64,000 nt of DNA, from the NCBI RefSeq assembly GCF_029210375.1, contig NZ_JARGER010000013.1, positions 1 through 64,000 of the forward strand, written 5' to 3'. A program made the translations under genes and the position numbers. The notes under the pieces are model-generated. The model had not been told where the DNA came from. It saw only the letters and a program-made list of their open reading frames with translations, and did no database searches. This DNA is from Nocardioides sp. YIM 152315. Lineage in GTDB: Bacteria; Actinomycetota; Actinomycetes; Propionibacteriales; Nocardioidaceae. Below, one piece after another: positions 47,857-56,328 of this stretch (its first letter is position 1; each line of letters starts with the position of its first letter).

Positions 47857-49458
47857 TCAGCCGACGGCGCGGTCGCCGGTCCAGAACTGCGCGCGCAGCG
47901 CCTTCTTGTCGGGCTTGCCGAGGCCGGTGAGCGGCAGGGTGTCGGCGACGATGACCTGCTTGGGCGACTGCACGGAGCCCTTGCGGTCCTTGACCATCTG
48001 CTGGATCTCGGTGGTCATGGCCGCGACCGACTCGTCGTCGCGCGGAGCGTCGGAGCGCAGGACGACGATCGCGGTGACCGCCTCGCCGAACTTCTCGTGC
48101 GGGGTGCCGATGACGCCCACCTGGGCGACCGCAGGGTGCTCGGCGACGACGTCCTCGACCTCGCGCGGGAAGACGTTGAAGCCGCCGGTGACGATCATGT
48201 CCTTGGTGCGGTCGACGATGTACCAGAAGCCGTCCTCGTCCTCGCGCGCGACGTCGCCGGTGTGCATCCAGCCGTCTCGGAAGGTCTGGGCGGTCTCGTC
48301 GGGCAGGTTCCAGTAGCCGCCGGCCAGCAGCGGGCCGGCCACGCAGATCTCCCCCGGCTCGCCGACCGGCACCGGCTTGCCGTCCTCGCCGAGCAGCGCC
48401 GTGCGGATGAAGGCGGACGGGCGACCGCACGAGGCGAGTCGGCGCTCGTCGCCGACGTGGTCCTCCTTGGCGAAGTAGGTGATCGCCATCGGCGCCTCGG
48501 ACTGGCCGTAGTACTGGGCGAAGATCGGCCCGAAGCGGTCGATCGCCTCCTTGAGCCGCACCGGGTTGATGGCGGACGCGCCGTAGTAGACGGTCTCGAG
48601 CGACGACAGGTCGCGGGTCCGGCTGTCCGGGTGGTCCATGAGCGCGTAGAGCATCGACGGCACCAGCATGGTGGCGGTGATCCGCTGCTCCTCGATCGTC
48701 CGCAGCACCTCGGCCGGGTCGAACTTGCCGAGCACGTACAGGCATCCGCCCTTGAGCACCGTCGGCACGAAGAACGCCGCGCCCGCGTGGGAGAGCGGGG
48801 TGCACATGAGGAAGCGCGGCGACTCCGGCCACTCCCACTCGGCCATCTGGATCTGGGTCATCGTGTTCATCTGCCGCGAGAGGCCGATGACGCCCTTCGG
48901 CCTGCCGGTGGTGCCCCCGGTGTAGGTGATCGAGACGACGTGGTCGGGGTCGAGCGTCTCGGCCACGAGCGGGAGGGGGTCGAACGACGCGGCCGCGGCG
49001 ACCAGGTCGTGACCCACGTGCGAGAGCTCCTCGGGCACCGGCCCGAGCGTCAGCACCTTCTCCAGCTTGGGACAGCGCTCGAGCAGCCCGAGCGCGCGCT
49101 CGACGAACATCGGCACCGGGTCGATGGTCAGCGAGGTGATCTCCGCGTCGTTGATGACGTACGCGTGGTCCTCCAGCGAGCCCAGCGGGTGCAGCGAGCT
49201 GCGACGGTGGCCCTGCGTCTGGCCGGCGCCGAGGACGAAGAGCACCTCGGGCCGGTTGAGGGCGAGCAGAGCGCCGGCGGTGCCGCGGCCGGCGCCGAGC
49301 GCCTCGAACGCCTGGACGTACTGGCTCATCCGCTCGCCGGCCTCGCGGCCGGTGATCGTCGCGTCGCCGAGGTGCATGACCGGCTTGTCGCGGTGCCGCT
49401 TGAGCGCCGACACCATGAGGTGGCCGTTGTGGGTCCCGACTCGCATGTCTGCCGTCAT
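47857..49458 (-). CDS. AMP-forming acyl-CoA synthetase (FadD family)
   Basis: 533 residues. P-loop YTGGTTGRPKG lies in the first third, then YGQSEAPMAITYF in place of the usual TE(T/S)G-type motif and the hinge WMHTGDVAREDEDGFWYIVD. The C-terminal lysine is in LTGLGKPDKKALR. Substrate unknown; it is not the FadD19-like enzyme. A perfect KstR-type operator 13 bases upstream of the start assigns it to the steroid regulon by inference. The start is ATG 49458; a second ATG at 49446 is possible. Confidence 0.87.
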   Translation of the reverse strand: MTADMRVGTHNGHLMVSALKRHRDKPVMHLGDATITGREAGERMSQYVQAFEALGAGRGTAGALLALNRPEVLFVLGAGQTQGHRRSSLHPLGSLEDHAYVINDAEITSLTIDPVPMFVERALGLLERCPKLEKVLTLGPVPEELSHVGHDLVAAAASFDPLPLVAETLDPDHVVSITYTGGTTGRPKGVIGLSRQMNTMTQIQMAEWEWPESPRFLMCTPLSHAGAAFFVPTVLKGGCLYVLGKFDPAEVLRTIEEQRITATMLVPSMLYALMDHPDSRTRDLSSLETVYYGASAINPVRLKEAIDRFGPIFAQYYGQSEAPMAITYFAKEDHVGDERRLASCGRPSAFIRTALLGEDGKPVPVGEPGEICVAGPLLAGGYWNLPDETAQTFRDGWMHTGDVAREDEDGFWYIVDRTKDMIVTGGFNVFPREVEDVVAEHPAVAQVGVIGTPHEKFGEAVTAIVVLRSDAPRDDESVAAMTTEIQQMVKDRKGSVQSPKQVIVADTLPLTGLGKPDKKALRAQFWTGDRAVG

Positions 49459-49470
49459 GGGACCCGAGAC

Positions 49471-49484
49471 TAGAACGTGTTCTA
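49471..49484. promoter_or_regulatory. KstR-type operator 3
   Basis: TAGAACGTGTTCTA, a perfect 14-bp palindrome matching the KstR consensus. Its left edge overlaps TAGTCT (49472-49467 on the minus strand), the probable -10 box of the acyl-CoA synthetase gene. Confidence 0.87.
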
Positions 49485-49504
49485 TGACGGGGCAATCCTC
49501 GCTC

Positions 49505-50164
49505 TCAGCCGCCGTGCCGCGGCGGCCGGTCGGTCCGCTTGACCAGGATGCCGATCTTGTCGATCCGGTGCTCGGGATTGCCGAACCGATCGGTCCAGAA
49601 GTTGCCGCGCGCGTGGTCCTCGGGCGTCGCGCAGGTGGTCACCGTGACGAATCCGCGGGTCGGCTCCTTCCACGGCTTGCCCGGCACTGCCGCGCGCTGC
49701 TTGCGCAGGGACTCGGCGGACCTGAAGGAGACCCACCGCGTCTTGATGATCCGGTAGACGTAGCGCCAACGCCCGCTGTCGACGAAGACCTTGTCGTGCC
49801 GGTCCAGCGACGGCGTACGCCGGAAGATCCCGCCGTGCGACGTACGGTGCGCGGCCACCTGGTAGTTGCCGATGCCGCCGGGGCCGGTGCCGCCGTGGGG
49901 CCCGTGCGAGCTCGCCGCGATGCCGCGGTTCTGGATCCGCGTGCCCGGCGCGTCGTCGGTCTTGCCCCGGTAGGCGACCACCTTGAGGCGGTGGATCCCG
50001 ATCGACGGGATGCTCAGCCGGGCGTTGCGCGGCTCGCCGTCGCTGTAGTGGACGTGGGAGTGGGAGGGGCCGGCCGCCGCGGCGCCGCCGGCGGGAGCGC
50101 CGGCCAGGACGACCGCCGCGACCAGCACGACGGCCGCGGGGCCCGAGATGCGCGTGAGATGCAT
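49505..50164 (-). CDS. Class F sortase
   Basis: 219 residues with an N-terminal signal/anchor (residues 8-30) and a sortase domain. The catalytic triad is visible: His in AAHRTSHGG, Cys in VTTCATPEDH and Arg in HRIDKIGIL. Sortases cut sorted proteins at an LPxTG-like signal and join them to the wall. No sorting-signal protein is in the window. It may be leaderless (TATAGG six bases before the ATG). Confidence 0.88.
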   Translation of the reverse strand: MHLTRISGPAAVVLVAAVVLAGAPAGGAAAAGPSHSHVHYSDGEPRNARLSIPSIGIHRLKVVAYRGKTDDAPGTRIQNRGIAASSHGPHGGTGPGGIGNYQVAAHRTSHGGIFRRTPSLDRHDKVFVDSGRWRYVYRIIKTRWVSFRSAESLRKQRAAVPGKPWKEPTRGFVTVTTCATPEDHARGNFWTDRFGNPEHRIDKIGILVKRTDRPPRHGG

Positions 50165-50188
50165 GCGTGGCCTATACCCACGCAGGCG

Positions 50189-51247
50189 TCACGCCAACAG
50201 CTCGGCGATCGAGCGGACCTCGTCGGCCGAGCGGCAGCTGAGCAACAGCGTCGTCACCCCGGTCTCCTCCCACTGGGCGACCCGCTCCTTCACCTCGCCG
50301 GCGGTGCCGACGATGTGCATGTCGTCGACCAGCTCGTCGGGGATGAGCGCGGTGGCGCGGTCCTTCTCGCCACCGAGGTAGAGCTTCTGCACCTCGGCCG
50401 CGAGGTCCTCGTAGCCCATCCGCACGAAGACCTGGTTGTGGAAGTTCGCCTCCTTGGCGCCCATCCCGCCCATGTAGAGCGAGACGAAGGGCCGCATCGC
50501 GTCGAGCACGGCGGCCTTCTCCTCGGCGCTGTCCACGACCTGGAGGTGGCAGGTGGCGGCGATCTCGAAGTCGGAGCCGTCCGTCCAGGGTGCGGAGTGC
50601 CGGGCGCCGGGTCTCGCGAAGCCCTCGTCGAGCCACGGCCGGTACATGCCGGCCGACTTCGGCGTGTAGAAGATCGGGATCCAGCCGTCGGCGATCTCGG
50701 CGGTCTGGGCGACGTTCTTCGGGCCCTCCGCGCCGAGCCAGATCGGGACGTCGGAGCGGAGCGGGTGCACGATCGGCTTGAGCGGCTTGCCGAGACCGAC
50801 GGAATTGTCGCCGCGGAACGGCAGCGGGTAGTGCGGGCCGTCGTTGGTGACCGGAGCCTCGCGGGCGAGCACCTTGCGGATGATGTCGACGACCTCGCGG
50901 GTGCGCGCCAGCGGCTTGCCGAAGGGCTGGCCGTACCAGCCCTCCACGACCTGCGGGCCACTCACGCCCATCCCGAGGATCACGCGGCCGCCCGACAGGT
51001 GGTCGAGCGTCATCACGTGCATCGCGATCGACGTCGGCGCCCGCCCCGACATCTGCACGATCGACGTGCCGAGCCCGATCCGGGACGTCTCGCGGCCCCA
51101 CCAGGCCAGCGGCGTGAACGCGTCGCTCCCCCACGCCTCGGCGGCGAAGACGGCGTCGAAGCCCGCCTCCTCCGCCGCGGAGACGAGCTCCGCGACGCCC
51201 TGTGGGGGCTGCGCGCCCCAGTAGCCGAGCTGGAGTCCGAGCTTCAT
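50189..51247 (-). CDS. LLM-class F420-dependent oxidoreductase (Rv3520c-like)
   Basis: 352 residues of the luciferase-like family. MKLGLQLGYWGAQPP at the start and SGGRVILGMGVSGPQV are family signatures; WLGAEGPKNVAQTAEIADGW holds the F420/FMN phosphate-binding area. It diverges from the DUF35-ltp4-ltp3 operon as Rv3520c does from Rv3521-Rv3523, which ties it to steroid catabolism; its reaction is unknown. ATG 51247 chosen; ATG 51256 is too close to AAGG. Confidence 0.87.
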   Translation of the reverse strand: MKLGLQLGYWGAQPPQGVAELVSAAEEAGFDAVFAAEAWGSDAFTPLAWWGRETSRIGLGTSIVQMSGRAPTSIAMHVMTLDHLSGGRVILGMGVSGPQVVEGWYGQPFGKPLARTREVVDIIRKVLAREAPVTNDGPHYPLPFRGDNSVGLGKPLKPIVHPLRSDVPIWLGAEGPKNVAQTAEIADGWIPIFYTPKSAGMYRPWLDEGFARPGARHSAPWTDGSDFEIAATCHLQVVDSAEEKAAVLDAMRPFVSLYMGGMGAKEANFHNQVFVRMGYEDLAAEVQKLYLGGEKDRATALIPDELVDDMHIVGTAGEVKERVAQWEETGVTTLLLSCRSADEVRSIAELLA

Positions 51248-51298
51248 GTTCCACATCCTTCCAGAGGCCACATGCCGGTCACTGACCTTGTCGAAGTG

Positions 51299-51312
51299 TA
51301 GAACGTGTTCTA
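51299..51312. promoter_or_regulatory. KstR-type operator 4
   Basis: TAGAACGTGTTCTA, perfect palindrome. Its last two bases begin the -10 box TACTTT (51311-51316), which is six bases before the ATG at 51323, a leaderless start. It also lies 52 bases upstream of the divergent LLM oxidoreductase gene. Confidence 0.87.
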
Positions 51313-51322
51313 CTTTCGGACC

Positions 51323-52285
51323 ATGACACGTTCACTGTCAGCCCCGGTCACCGTCGCGTTCGACTACACCCGCTCGACCGGGCCGGTGCTCGGTCGGTTC
51401 CTCACCGGGCTCCGTGACGGCCGGGTGATCGGCGGTCGCACCTCGGAGGGCAAGGTCGTCGTCCCGCCCCCGGAGTTCGACCCCGTGACGCACGACCCCG
51501 TAGCGGAGTTCGTCGAGGTCGCGCCGACGGGGACGGTCGCCTCGTGGACCTGGGTGCCGGAGCCGGTGAAGGACCAGCCGTTCGACCGGCCGTTCGCGTT
51601 CGTCCTCGTCACCCTGGACGGCGCCGACGTCCCGATGCTGCACGCGCTCGACGTGTCGTCCGTCGGCGAGGTGTCGACCGGCATGCGCGTGCAGGTGCGC
51701 TGGGCCGAGGAGCGGGTCGGGTCGATCACCGACATCGCGTGCTTCGAGCCCGCGACCGACGGTGGTTTCGAGACAGGCGCCAGCGCGCCTTCCTCGACCA
51801 TCGATCCGGTGACCGGGGTCATCGTGCCCGTGTCGCTGGACTACCTGTACGCCGCGAGCCCCGAGGAGAGCGCGTTCTACCGCGGGCTCAACGAGGGCCG
51901 CATCGTCGGCCAGCGTTGTCCCACGTGCCAGAAGGTCTACGTGCCGCCGCGGAGCGCCTGTCCGACCGACGGCACGCCGACGGCGGAGGAGGTCGAGGTC
52001 TCGCAGACCGGCACCATCACGACCTTCTGCATCGTGAACGTGCCGTTCCTCGGCCAGAAGATCACGCCGCCGTACGTCTCGGCGTACGTGCTGCTCGACG
52101 GCGCGGACATCGCCGTCCTGCACCTGATCCTGGGCGTCCCGGCCGCGGAGGTGCGGATGGGAATGCGGGTCAAGGCGGTCTGGAAGCCGCGTGAGGAGTG
52201 GACGTACTCGCTGGAGAACATCGACCACTTCGAGCCGACCGGCGATCCGGACGCCGACTACGACGCCTACAAGCACCACCTCTGA
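51323..52285 (+). CDS. Tandem DUF35/OB-fold protein (Rv3521-like)
   Basis: 320 residues with two DUF35-type halves. The second half has a rubredoxin-like ribbon (RCPTCQKVYVPPRSACPTDG) in which the fourth position is Asp rather than Cys, followed by an OB fold. The first half has an OB fold (residues 50-145) but no ribbon cysteines. DUF35 proteins such as ChsH2 pair with Ltp-type thiolases as an aldolase complex in steroid side-chain removal; the two following ltp genes make that role likely here. Confidence 0.85.
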   Translation: MTRSLSAPVTVAFDYTRSTGPVLGRFLTGLRDGRVIGGRTSEGKVVVPPPEFDPVTHDPVAEFVEVAPTGTVASWTWVPEPVKDQPFDRPFAFVLVTLDGADVPMLHALDVSSVGEVSTGMRVQVRWAEERVGSITDIACFEPATDGGFETGASAPSSTIDPVTGVIVPVSLDYLYAASPEESAFYRGLNEGRIVGQRCPTCQKVYVPPRSACPTDGTPTAEEVEVSQTGTITTFCIVNVPFLGQKITPPYVSAYVLLDGADIAVLHLILGVPAAEVRMGMRVKAVWKPREEWTYSLENIDHFEPTGDPDADYDAYKHHL

Positions 52286-52306
52286 CCCGGAACCGAGAGG
52301 CGAGAG

Positions 52307-53374
52307 ATGAGAGACGTTGCAGTCGTCGGGTTCGCCCAGCGACAGATGCCCGAGTTCGACGGCTCACCGACCTGTGTCGAGCTGCTCGTGCCACTGCTCG
52401 CCGAGTGCTACGAGCAGACCGGATGGACCCGCCGGGACGTCGGGTTCTGGTGCTCGGGGTCGAGCGACTACCTGGCGGGGCGGTCGTTCTCGTTCGTCCA
52501 GGCCGTGGACGCGATCGGCGTCATCCCGCCGGTCAACGAGTCCCACGTGGAGATGGACCTCGCGTGGGCGATGTACGAGGCCTGGCTGAAGATCCAGACC
52601 GGCGAGGTCGACACCGCGCTCGTCTACGCCTTCGGCAAGTCCTCCGCCGGCGTGCTGCGACGGTCGCTGAGCCTCCAGCTGGAGCCGTACACGATGACGC
52701 CGCTGTGGCCCGACACCGTGTCGCTCGCGGCGCTGCAGGCGCGCGTCGGGATCGACGCGGGCGTGTGGGACGAGGCCGCCATGGCCGAGGTCGCCAACCG
52801 CTCGCTGACCGACGCGGAGAAGAACGAGCACTCCATCCGCAAGGGCGGCTCGTCGGTCGAGGAGCTGCTGGCCCGGCCGATGTACGCCGACCCGCTGCGC
52901 AAGCACGACTGCTCCCCCGTCACCGACGGGGCCGCGGCCCTCGTGCTCGCGGCCGGCGACCGGGCGCGCGACGTGCGCGAGAGGCCGGCCTGGATCAGCG
53001 GGCTGTCCCACTTCATCGATCCGATGAGCATGGGCACCCGCGACCTCACCCGCTCGCCGTCGACCGCGAGGGCTGCCGCCGACGTGGACCTCTCCGGCGT
53101 CGAGGTCGCCGAGCTGCACGCACCGTTCAGCCACCAGGAGCTGATCCTGCGCCGCGAGCTCGGGCTGGCCGACGACGTGCGCGTCAACCCGTCGGGCGGG
53201 GCGCTCACCAGCAACCCGATGTTCTCCGGTGGCGGCATCCGGATCGGCGAGGCCGCCGCCCGGATCTGGTCCGGCGAGATCGAGAGGGCCGTGGGTCACG
53301 CGACCTCCGGACCTGCCCTGCAACAGAACCTGCTCTGCGTGCTGGGCTCTACTACCGAAGGGGCGAGGAACTGA
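52307..53374 (+). CDS. ltp4: Thiolase-like lipid-transfer protein (Ltp4/Rv3522-like)
   Basis: 355 residues of the SCP2-thiolase-like family. RDVAVVGFAQRQMPEFDG at the start and VNPSGGALTSNPMFSGG near the end match the fold, while the usual nucleophile region reads VPPVNESHVEMDLAW-type sequence without the thiolase Cys. Probably an aldolase subunit or non-thiolytic partner. Position and spacing (21 bases after the DUF35 gene, 1-base overlap with ltp3) match the mycobacterial operon. Confidence 0.85.
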   Translation: MRDVAVVGFAQRQMPEFDGSPTCVELLVPLLAECYEQTGWTRRDVGFWCSGSSDYLAGRSFSFVQAVDAIGVIPPVNESHVEMDLAWAMYEAWLKIQTGEVDTALVYAFGKSSAGVLRRSLSLQLEPYTMTPLWPDTVSLAALQARVGIDAGVWDEAAMAEVANRSLTDAEKNEHSIRKGGSSVEELLARPMYADPLRKHDCSPVTDGAAALVLAAGDRARDVRERPAWISGLSHFIDPMSMGTRDLTRSPSTARAAADVDLSGVEVAELHAPFSHQELILRRELGLADDVRVNPSGGALTSNPMFSGGGIRIGEAAARIWSGEIERAVGHATSGPALQQNLLCVLGSTTEGARN

Positions 53375-54537
53375 TGGCCAAGCAACCGGCCGCCGTGGTC
53401 GGCGTGGGTCAGACCCACCACCGGGCCAAGCGCGAGGACGTCTCGATGGCCGGCCTGTGCCGCGAGGCGATGGATCGCGCGCTCGCCGACGCGCACATGT
53501 CGCTCGACGACATCGACGCCATCGTGGTCGGCAAGGCGCCCGACCTCTTCGAGGGCGTGATGATGCCCGAGCTGTTCCTCGCCGAGTCGCTCGGCGCGGC
53601 CGGCAAGCCCCTCCTGCGGGTGCACACCGCCGGCTCCGTGGGCGGCTCGACCGCCATCGTCGCGTCGTCGCTCGTGCAGGCCGGCGTGCACAAGCGGGTG
53701 CTGACGGTCTCCTTCGAGAAGCAGTCGGAGTCCAACGCGATGTGGGCGCTGTCGGTGCCGCTGCCGTTCAACATGCCGGTGCACGCCGGTGCGGGCGGCT
53801 ACTTCGCTCCGCACGTGCGCTCCTACATCCGCCGCTCCGAGGCGCCGACCCACGTCGGCGCGATCGTGGCCGCGAAGGACCGGCAGAACGCGCTGAAGAA
53901 CCCCTACGCGCACCTGAAGAACCCCGACACCACCGTCGAGTCCGTGCTGGCCTCGCAGATGCTGTGGGACCCGATCCGGTACGACGAGACCTGCCCGTCC
54001 TCCGATGGCGCGTGCGCGCTGGTGATCGTCGACGAGGACGTCGCCGCCGCCTCGCCGAACCCGGCCTGGATCCACGGCACCGTCATGCGCTCCGAGGCGA
54101 CGACTGCCGCCGAGCGCGACCAGGTCAACCCGCAGGCATCCCGCGACGCCGCGGCCGCGCTGTGGAAGCAGGCCGGGATCACCAGCCCGGTCGACGAGAT
54201 CGACGCGGCCGAGATCTACGTCCCCTTCTCCTGGTTCGAGCCGATGTGGCTGGAGTCGCTCGGCTTCGCCGAGGTGGGCGCCGGCTGGCGGCTCACCGAG
54301 TCCGGCGCCACGGCGATGGACGGCCGGATCCCGGTCAACTGCTCGGGCGGCGTGCTGTCGTCGAACCCGATCGGCGCCTCCGGCATGCTCCGCTTCGGCG
54401 AGGCCGCGCTCCAGGTGCGCGGCGCGGCTGGCGACCACCAGGTCGACGGCGCCCGCCGCGCCCTGGGTCACGCGTACGGCGGTGGCTCGCAGTTCTTCGC
54501 GATGTGGGTGGTCGGGTCGGAGAAGCCCACCAACTGA
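53374..54537 (+). CDS. ltp3: Thiolase-like lipid-transfer protein (Ltp3/Rv3523-like)
   Basis: 387 residues. The nucleophile segment is VHTAGSVGGSTA, where the thiolase Cys is replaced, and the C-terminal NCSGGVLSSNPIGASG and GHAYGGGSQF keep the His/Gly motifs. This supports retro-aldol rather than thiolytic cleavage, by analogy to Ltp2. The ATG overlaps the ltp4 stop by one base. The gene closes the KstR-controlled operon. Confidence 0.87.
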   Translation: MAKQPAAVVGVGQTHHRAKREDVSMAGLCREAMDRALADAHMSLDDIDAIVVGKAPDLFEGVMMPELFLAESLGAAGKPLLRVHTAGSVGGSTAIVASSLVQAGVHKRVLTVSFEKQSESNAMWALSVPLPFNMPVHAGAGGYFAPHVRSYIRRSEAPTHVGAIVAAKDRQNALKNPYAHLKNPDTTVESVLASQMLWDPIRYDETCPSSDGACALVIVDEDVAAASPNPAWIHGTVMRSEATTAAERDQVNPQASRDAAAALWKQAGITSPVDEIDAAEIYVPFSWFEPMWLESLGFAEVGAGWRLTESGATAMDGRIPVNCSGGVLSSNPIGASGMLRFGEAALQVRGAAGDHQVDGARRALGHAYGGGSQFFAMWVVGSEKPTN

Positions 54538-54560
54538 GCCCCGGCGGCCGTCGACGCGGC

Positions 54561-54577
54561 GTTCGCTCGCCGCGAAC
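54561..54577. promoter_or_regulatory. ClgR/PopR-type palindrome before the XRE gene
   Basis: GTTCGC and GCGAAC around five bases, the CGC-N5-GCG layout known for ClgR boxes. It is centred about 49 bases before the leaderless start of the regulator gene at 54618, an activator position, so autoregulation is likely. Confidence 0.55.
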
Positions 54578-54605
54578 GCGGGCCGGCGACGGCGGGGCGG
54601 GGTCG

Positions 54606-54611
54606 TATCGT
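54606..54611 (+). promoter_or_regulatory. Leaderless -10 box of the ClgR/PopR-like gene
   Basis: TATCGT followed by six bases and the ATG at 54618. Confidence 0.5.
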
Positions 54612-54617
54612 CGGCAC

Positions 54618-54938
54618 ATGGGTGACGTCCTCGCATTCCCGCCCCGCCCCGAGCCGGCCCGCACGCCCGAGCCCGAGCCGCTGTGGCGCGAGGCCGTCGG
54701 CCACGAGCTGCGCGAGGAGCGGCGTACGTCGGGCCGCACCCTCGCCGACGTGGCGGGGACGGCCGGGGTGTCGACGCAGTACCTCTCCGAGGTCGAGCGC
54801 GGGCTGAAGGAGCCGAGCTCCGAGGTCCTCGGCGCGGTCACGGGAGCGCTCGGCCTGCGGCTGGTCGACCTGACCACGCGCGTCAGCCGCCGGCTCTCCT
54901 CCGGCACGGTGACCGGCCCGGTCTGCCTCGCGGCCTGA
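54618..54938 (+). CDS. XRE-family regulator, ClgR/PopR type
   Basis: 106 residues. The helix-turn-helix (RTLADVAGTAGVSTQYLSEV, residues 38-57) is followed by ERGLKEPSSEVLGAVTGALG, the signature of ClgR/PopR proteins, which switch on clp protease genes in actinobacteria. The chain ends in CLAA; in PopR and ClgR a C-terminal Ala-Ala makes the protein itself a ClpP substrate, which gives feedback. It converges on a clpP gene with three bases between the stops. Confidence 0.85.
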   Translation: MGDVLAFPPRPEPARTPEPEPLWREAVGHELREERRTSGRTLADVAGTAGVSTQYLSEVERGLKEPSSEVLGAVTGALGLRLVDLTTRVSRRLSSGTVTGPVCLAA

Positions 54939-54941
54939 CCC

Positions 54942-55544
54942 TCAGGCGGCGGGGCGCTTGCGGCTGTCCAGGATCTCGTCGACGATCCCGTAGGCCACGG
55001 CGTCCTCGGCCGCCAGCACCAGGTCGCGGTCGGTGTCGTCGCGCACCTGCTCGACGCTCCGCCCCGTGTGGTGCGACAGGATCCGCTCCATCTCGGCCCG
55101 CACCCGGGCCATCTCCTTGGCCTGGACCGCGAGATCCGGCAGCGTGCCCTGGCCGCCGCCCGAGGGCTGGTGCAGCACGACCCGCGCGTGGGGCAGCACC
55201 GTCCGCCGGCCCGGGGCGCCCGCCGCGAGCAGCACCGCGGCCGACGACGCCGCCTGGCCGACGCACGTCGTGCCGACCTCGGACCGGATGAACTGCATCG
55301 CGTCGTAGATCGCCAGCATCGCGGTCACCGACCCGCCCGGTGAGTTGAGGTAGAGGTCGATCGGCGAGTCCGGGCTCTCCGACTCCAGGTGGATCAGCTG
55401 GGCGATGACGACGTTGGCGACGCCGTCGTCGATCTCGGTGCCCAGGTAGACGATGCGGTCGGTCAGCAGGCGGCTGTAGATGTCGACGGCGCGCTCACCG
55501 CGATGGGTCGTCTCGACGACGCTCGGGATCGTGTACTGGCTCAT
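54942..55544 (-). CDS. clpP: ATP-dependent Clp protease proteolytic subunit
   Basis: 200 residues. Catalytic triad Ser100 (GQAASSA), His125 (LHQPSGG) and Asp174 (DTDRD) are present. Second gene of a clpP pair, which in actinobacteria form a mixed double ring. The neighbouring ClgR/PopR-like gene suggests this is an additional, inducible pair (like Streptomyces clpP3-clpP4), since no clpX or tig gene is beside it. The ATG follows an intergenic repeat. Confidence 0.93.
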   Translation of the reverse strand: MSQYTIPSVVETTHRGERAVDIYSRLLTDRIVYLGTEIDDGVANVVIAQLIHLESESPDSPIDLYLNSPGGSVTAMLAIYDAMQFIRSEVGTTCVGQAASSAAVLLAAGAPGRRTVLPHARVVLHQPSGGGQGTLPDLAVQAKEMARVRAEMERILSHHTGRSVEQVRDDTDRDLVLAAEDAVAYGIVDEILDSRKRPAA

Positions 55545-55611
55545 CGGGGTCCCCGATCGATTGTTGGCCGGAGGAGCGAAGCGGAGGAGGACGAGAATCG
55601 AGTGGGGTGTT
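55545..55611 (-). repeat. Intergenic repeat, copy B
   Basis: The gap between the two clpP genes repeats the layout of 21050-21119 on the same strand: CACCCCAC, then CGCTTCGCTCCTCC, then GGGGACCCCG directly before an ATG. It supplies the ribosome-like sequence for the second clpP gene. Confidence 0.55.
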
Positions 55612-56226
55612 TCATCGGCCGACTCCGAACGCCGCGGCGGTGCGGGCCGGCGTCACCGCGCCGACGTCGGTCAGCACCTGGTCGACGAAGCCGTACTCGC
55701 GCGCCTGCTCGGCGGTGAACCACCGGTCGCGCAGGGAGTCCCGCTCGATCACCTCCAGCGGCTGGCCGGTGTGCTCGGCGATCAGCCCGATCATCACGTT
55801 CTTGGTGTGCTCGAGGTTCTCGGCCTGGATCTCGATGTCCACGGCGGTGCCGCCGAGGCCCGCCGAGCCCTGGTGGAGCAGGACCCGCGAGTGCGGCAGG
55901 GCGTACCGCTTGCCGGGCGTGCCCGCCGAGAGCAGGAACTGCCCCATGCTGGCCGCCAGGCCCATCGCGAGCGTGCTGACGTCGTTCGGGATCAGCCGCA
56001 TGGTGTCGTAGATCGCGAGCCCGGCACTGACGGATCCGCCGGGTGAGTTGATGTAGAGGCTGATGTCGCGGTGCGGGTCCTCGGCCGAGAGCAGGAGCAG
56101 CTCGGCGCAGAGCCGGTTGGCGATGGCGTCGTCGACCTCCTGGCCGAGCACCAGGATGCGTTGGTGCATGAGCCGGGCGGTCAGCTGGTCGTCGAGGGTG
56201 CCGGTGGGAGTGGCTGGTGCGTTCAT
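55612..56226 (-). CDS. clpP: ATP-dependent Clp protease proteolytic subunit
   Basis: 204 residues with the triad Ser93 (GLAASMG), His118 (LHQGSAG) and Asp167 (SLRDRWF). First gene of the pair. The two subunits differ in the loops that contact the ATPase, consistent with a hetero-oligomer. The ATG at 56226 (MNAPATP) is chosen; the open frame upstream passes through the map gene and is not real. Confidence 0.93.
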   Translation of the reverse strand: MNAPATPTGTLDDQLTARLMHQRILVLGQEVDDAIANRLCAELLLLSAEDPHRDISLYINSPGGSVSAGLAIYDTMRLIPNDVSTLAMGLAASMGQFLLSAGTPGKRYALPHSRVLLHQGSAGLGGTAVDIEIQAENLEHTKNVMIGLIAEHTGQPLEVIERDSLRDRWFTAEQAREYGFVDQVLTDVGAVTPARTAAAFGVGR

Positions 56227-56266
56227 GCGTCCAGCGTTCGCCGCCGGGTGTCGGCGATCCAGCGTT

Positions 56267-56281
56267 TCCGCCCGAGGCGGA
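56267..56281. promoter_or_regulatory. ClgR/PopR-type palindrome before the clpP pair
   Basis: TCCGCC, three bases, GGCGGA: a perfect dyad that also reads CGC-N5-GCG. It lies 41 bases before the first clpP start and between it and the divergent map gene. A looser dyad (TCGCCG, eight bases, CGGCGA) is at 56238-56257. Confidence 0.5.
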
Positions 56282-56316
56282 TCCGCCCTGAGCAGAGGGA
56301 CGAGCGCCGGCGCGGA

Positions 56317-56322
56317 TAGGGT
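56317..56322 (+). promoter_or_regulatory. Leaderless -10 box of map
   Basis: TAGGGT followed by six bases and the ATG at 56329. Confidence 0.5.
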
Positions 56323-56328
56323 CGCCCC

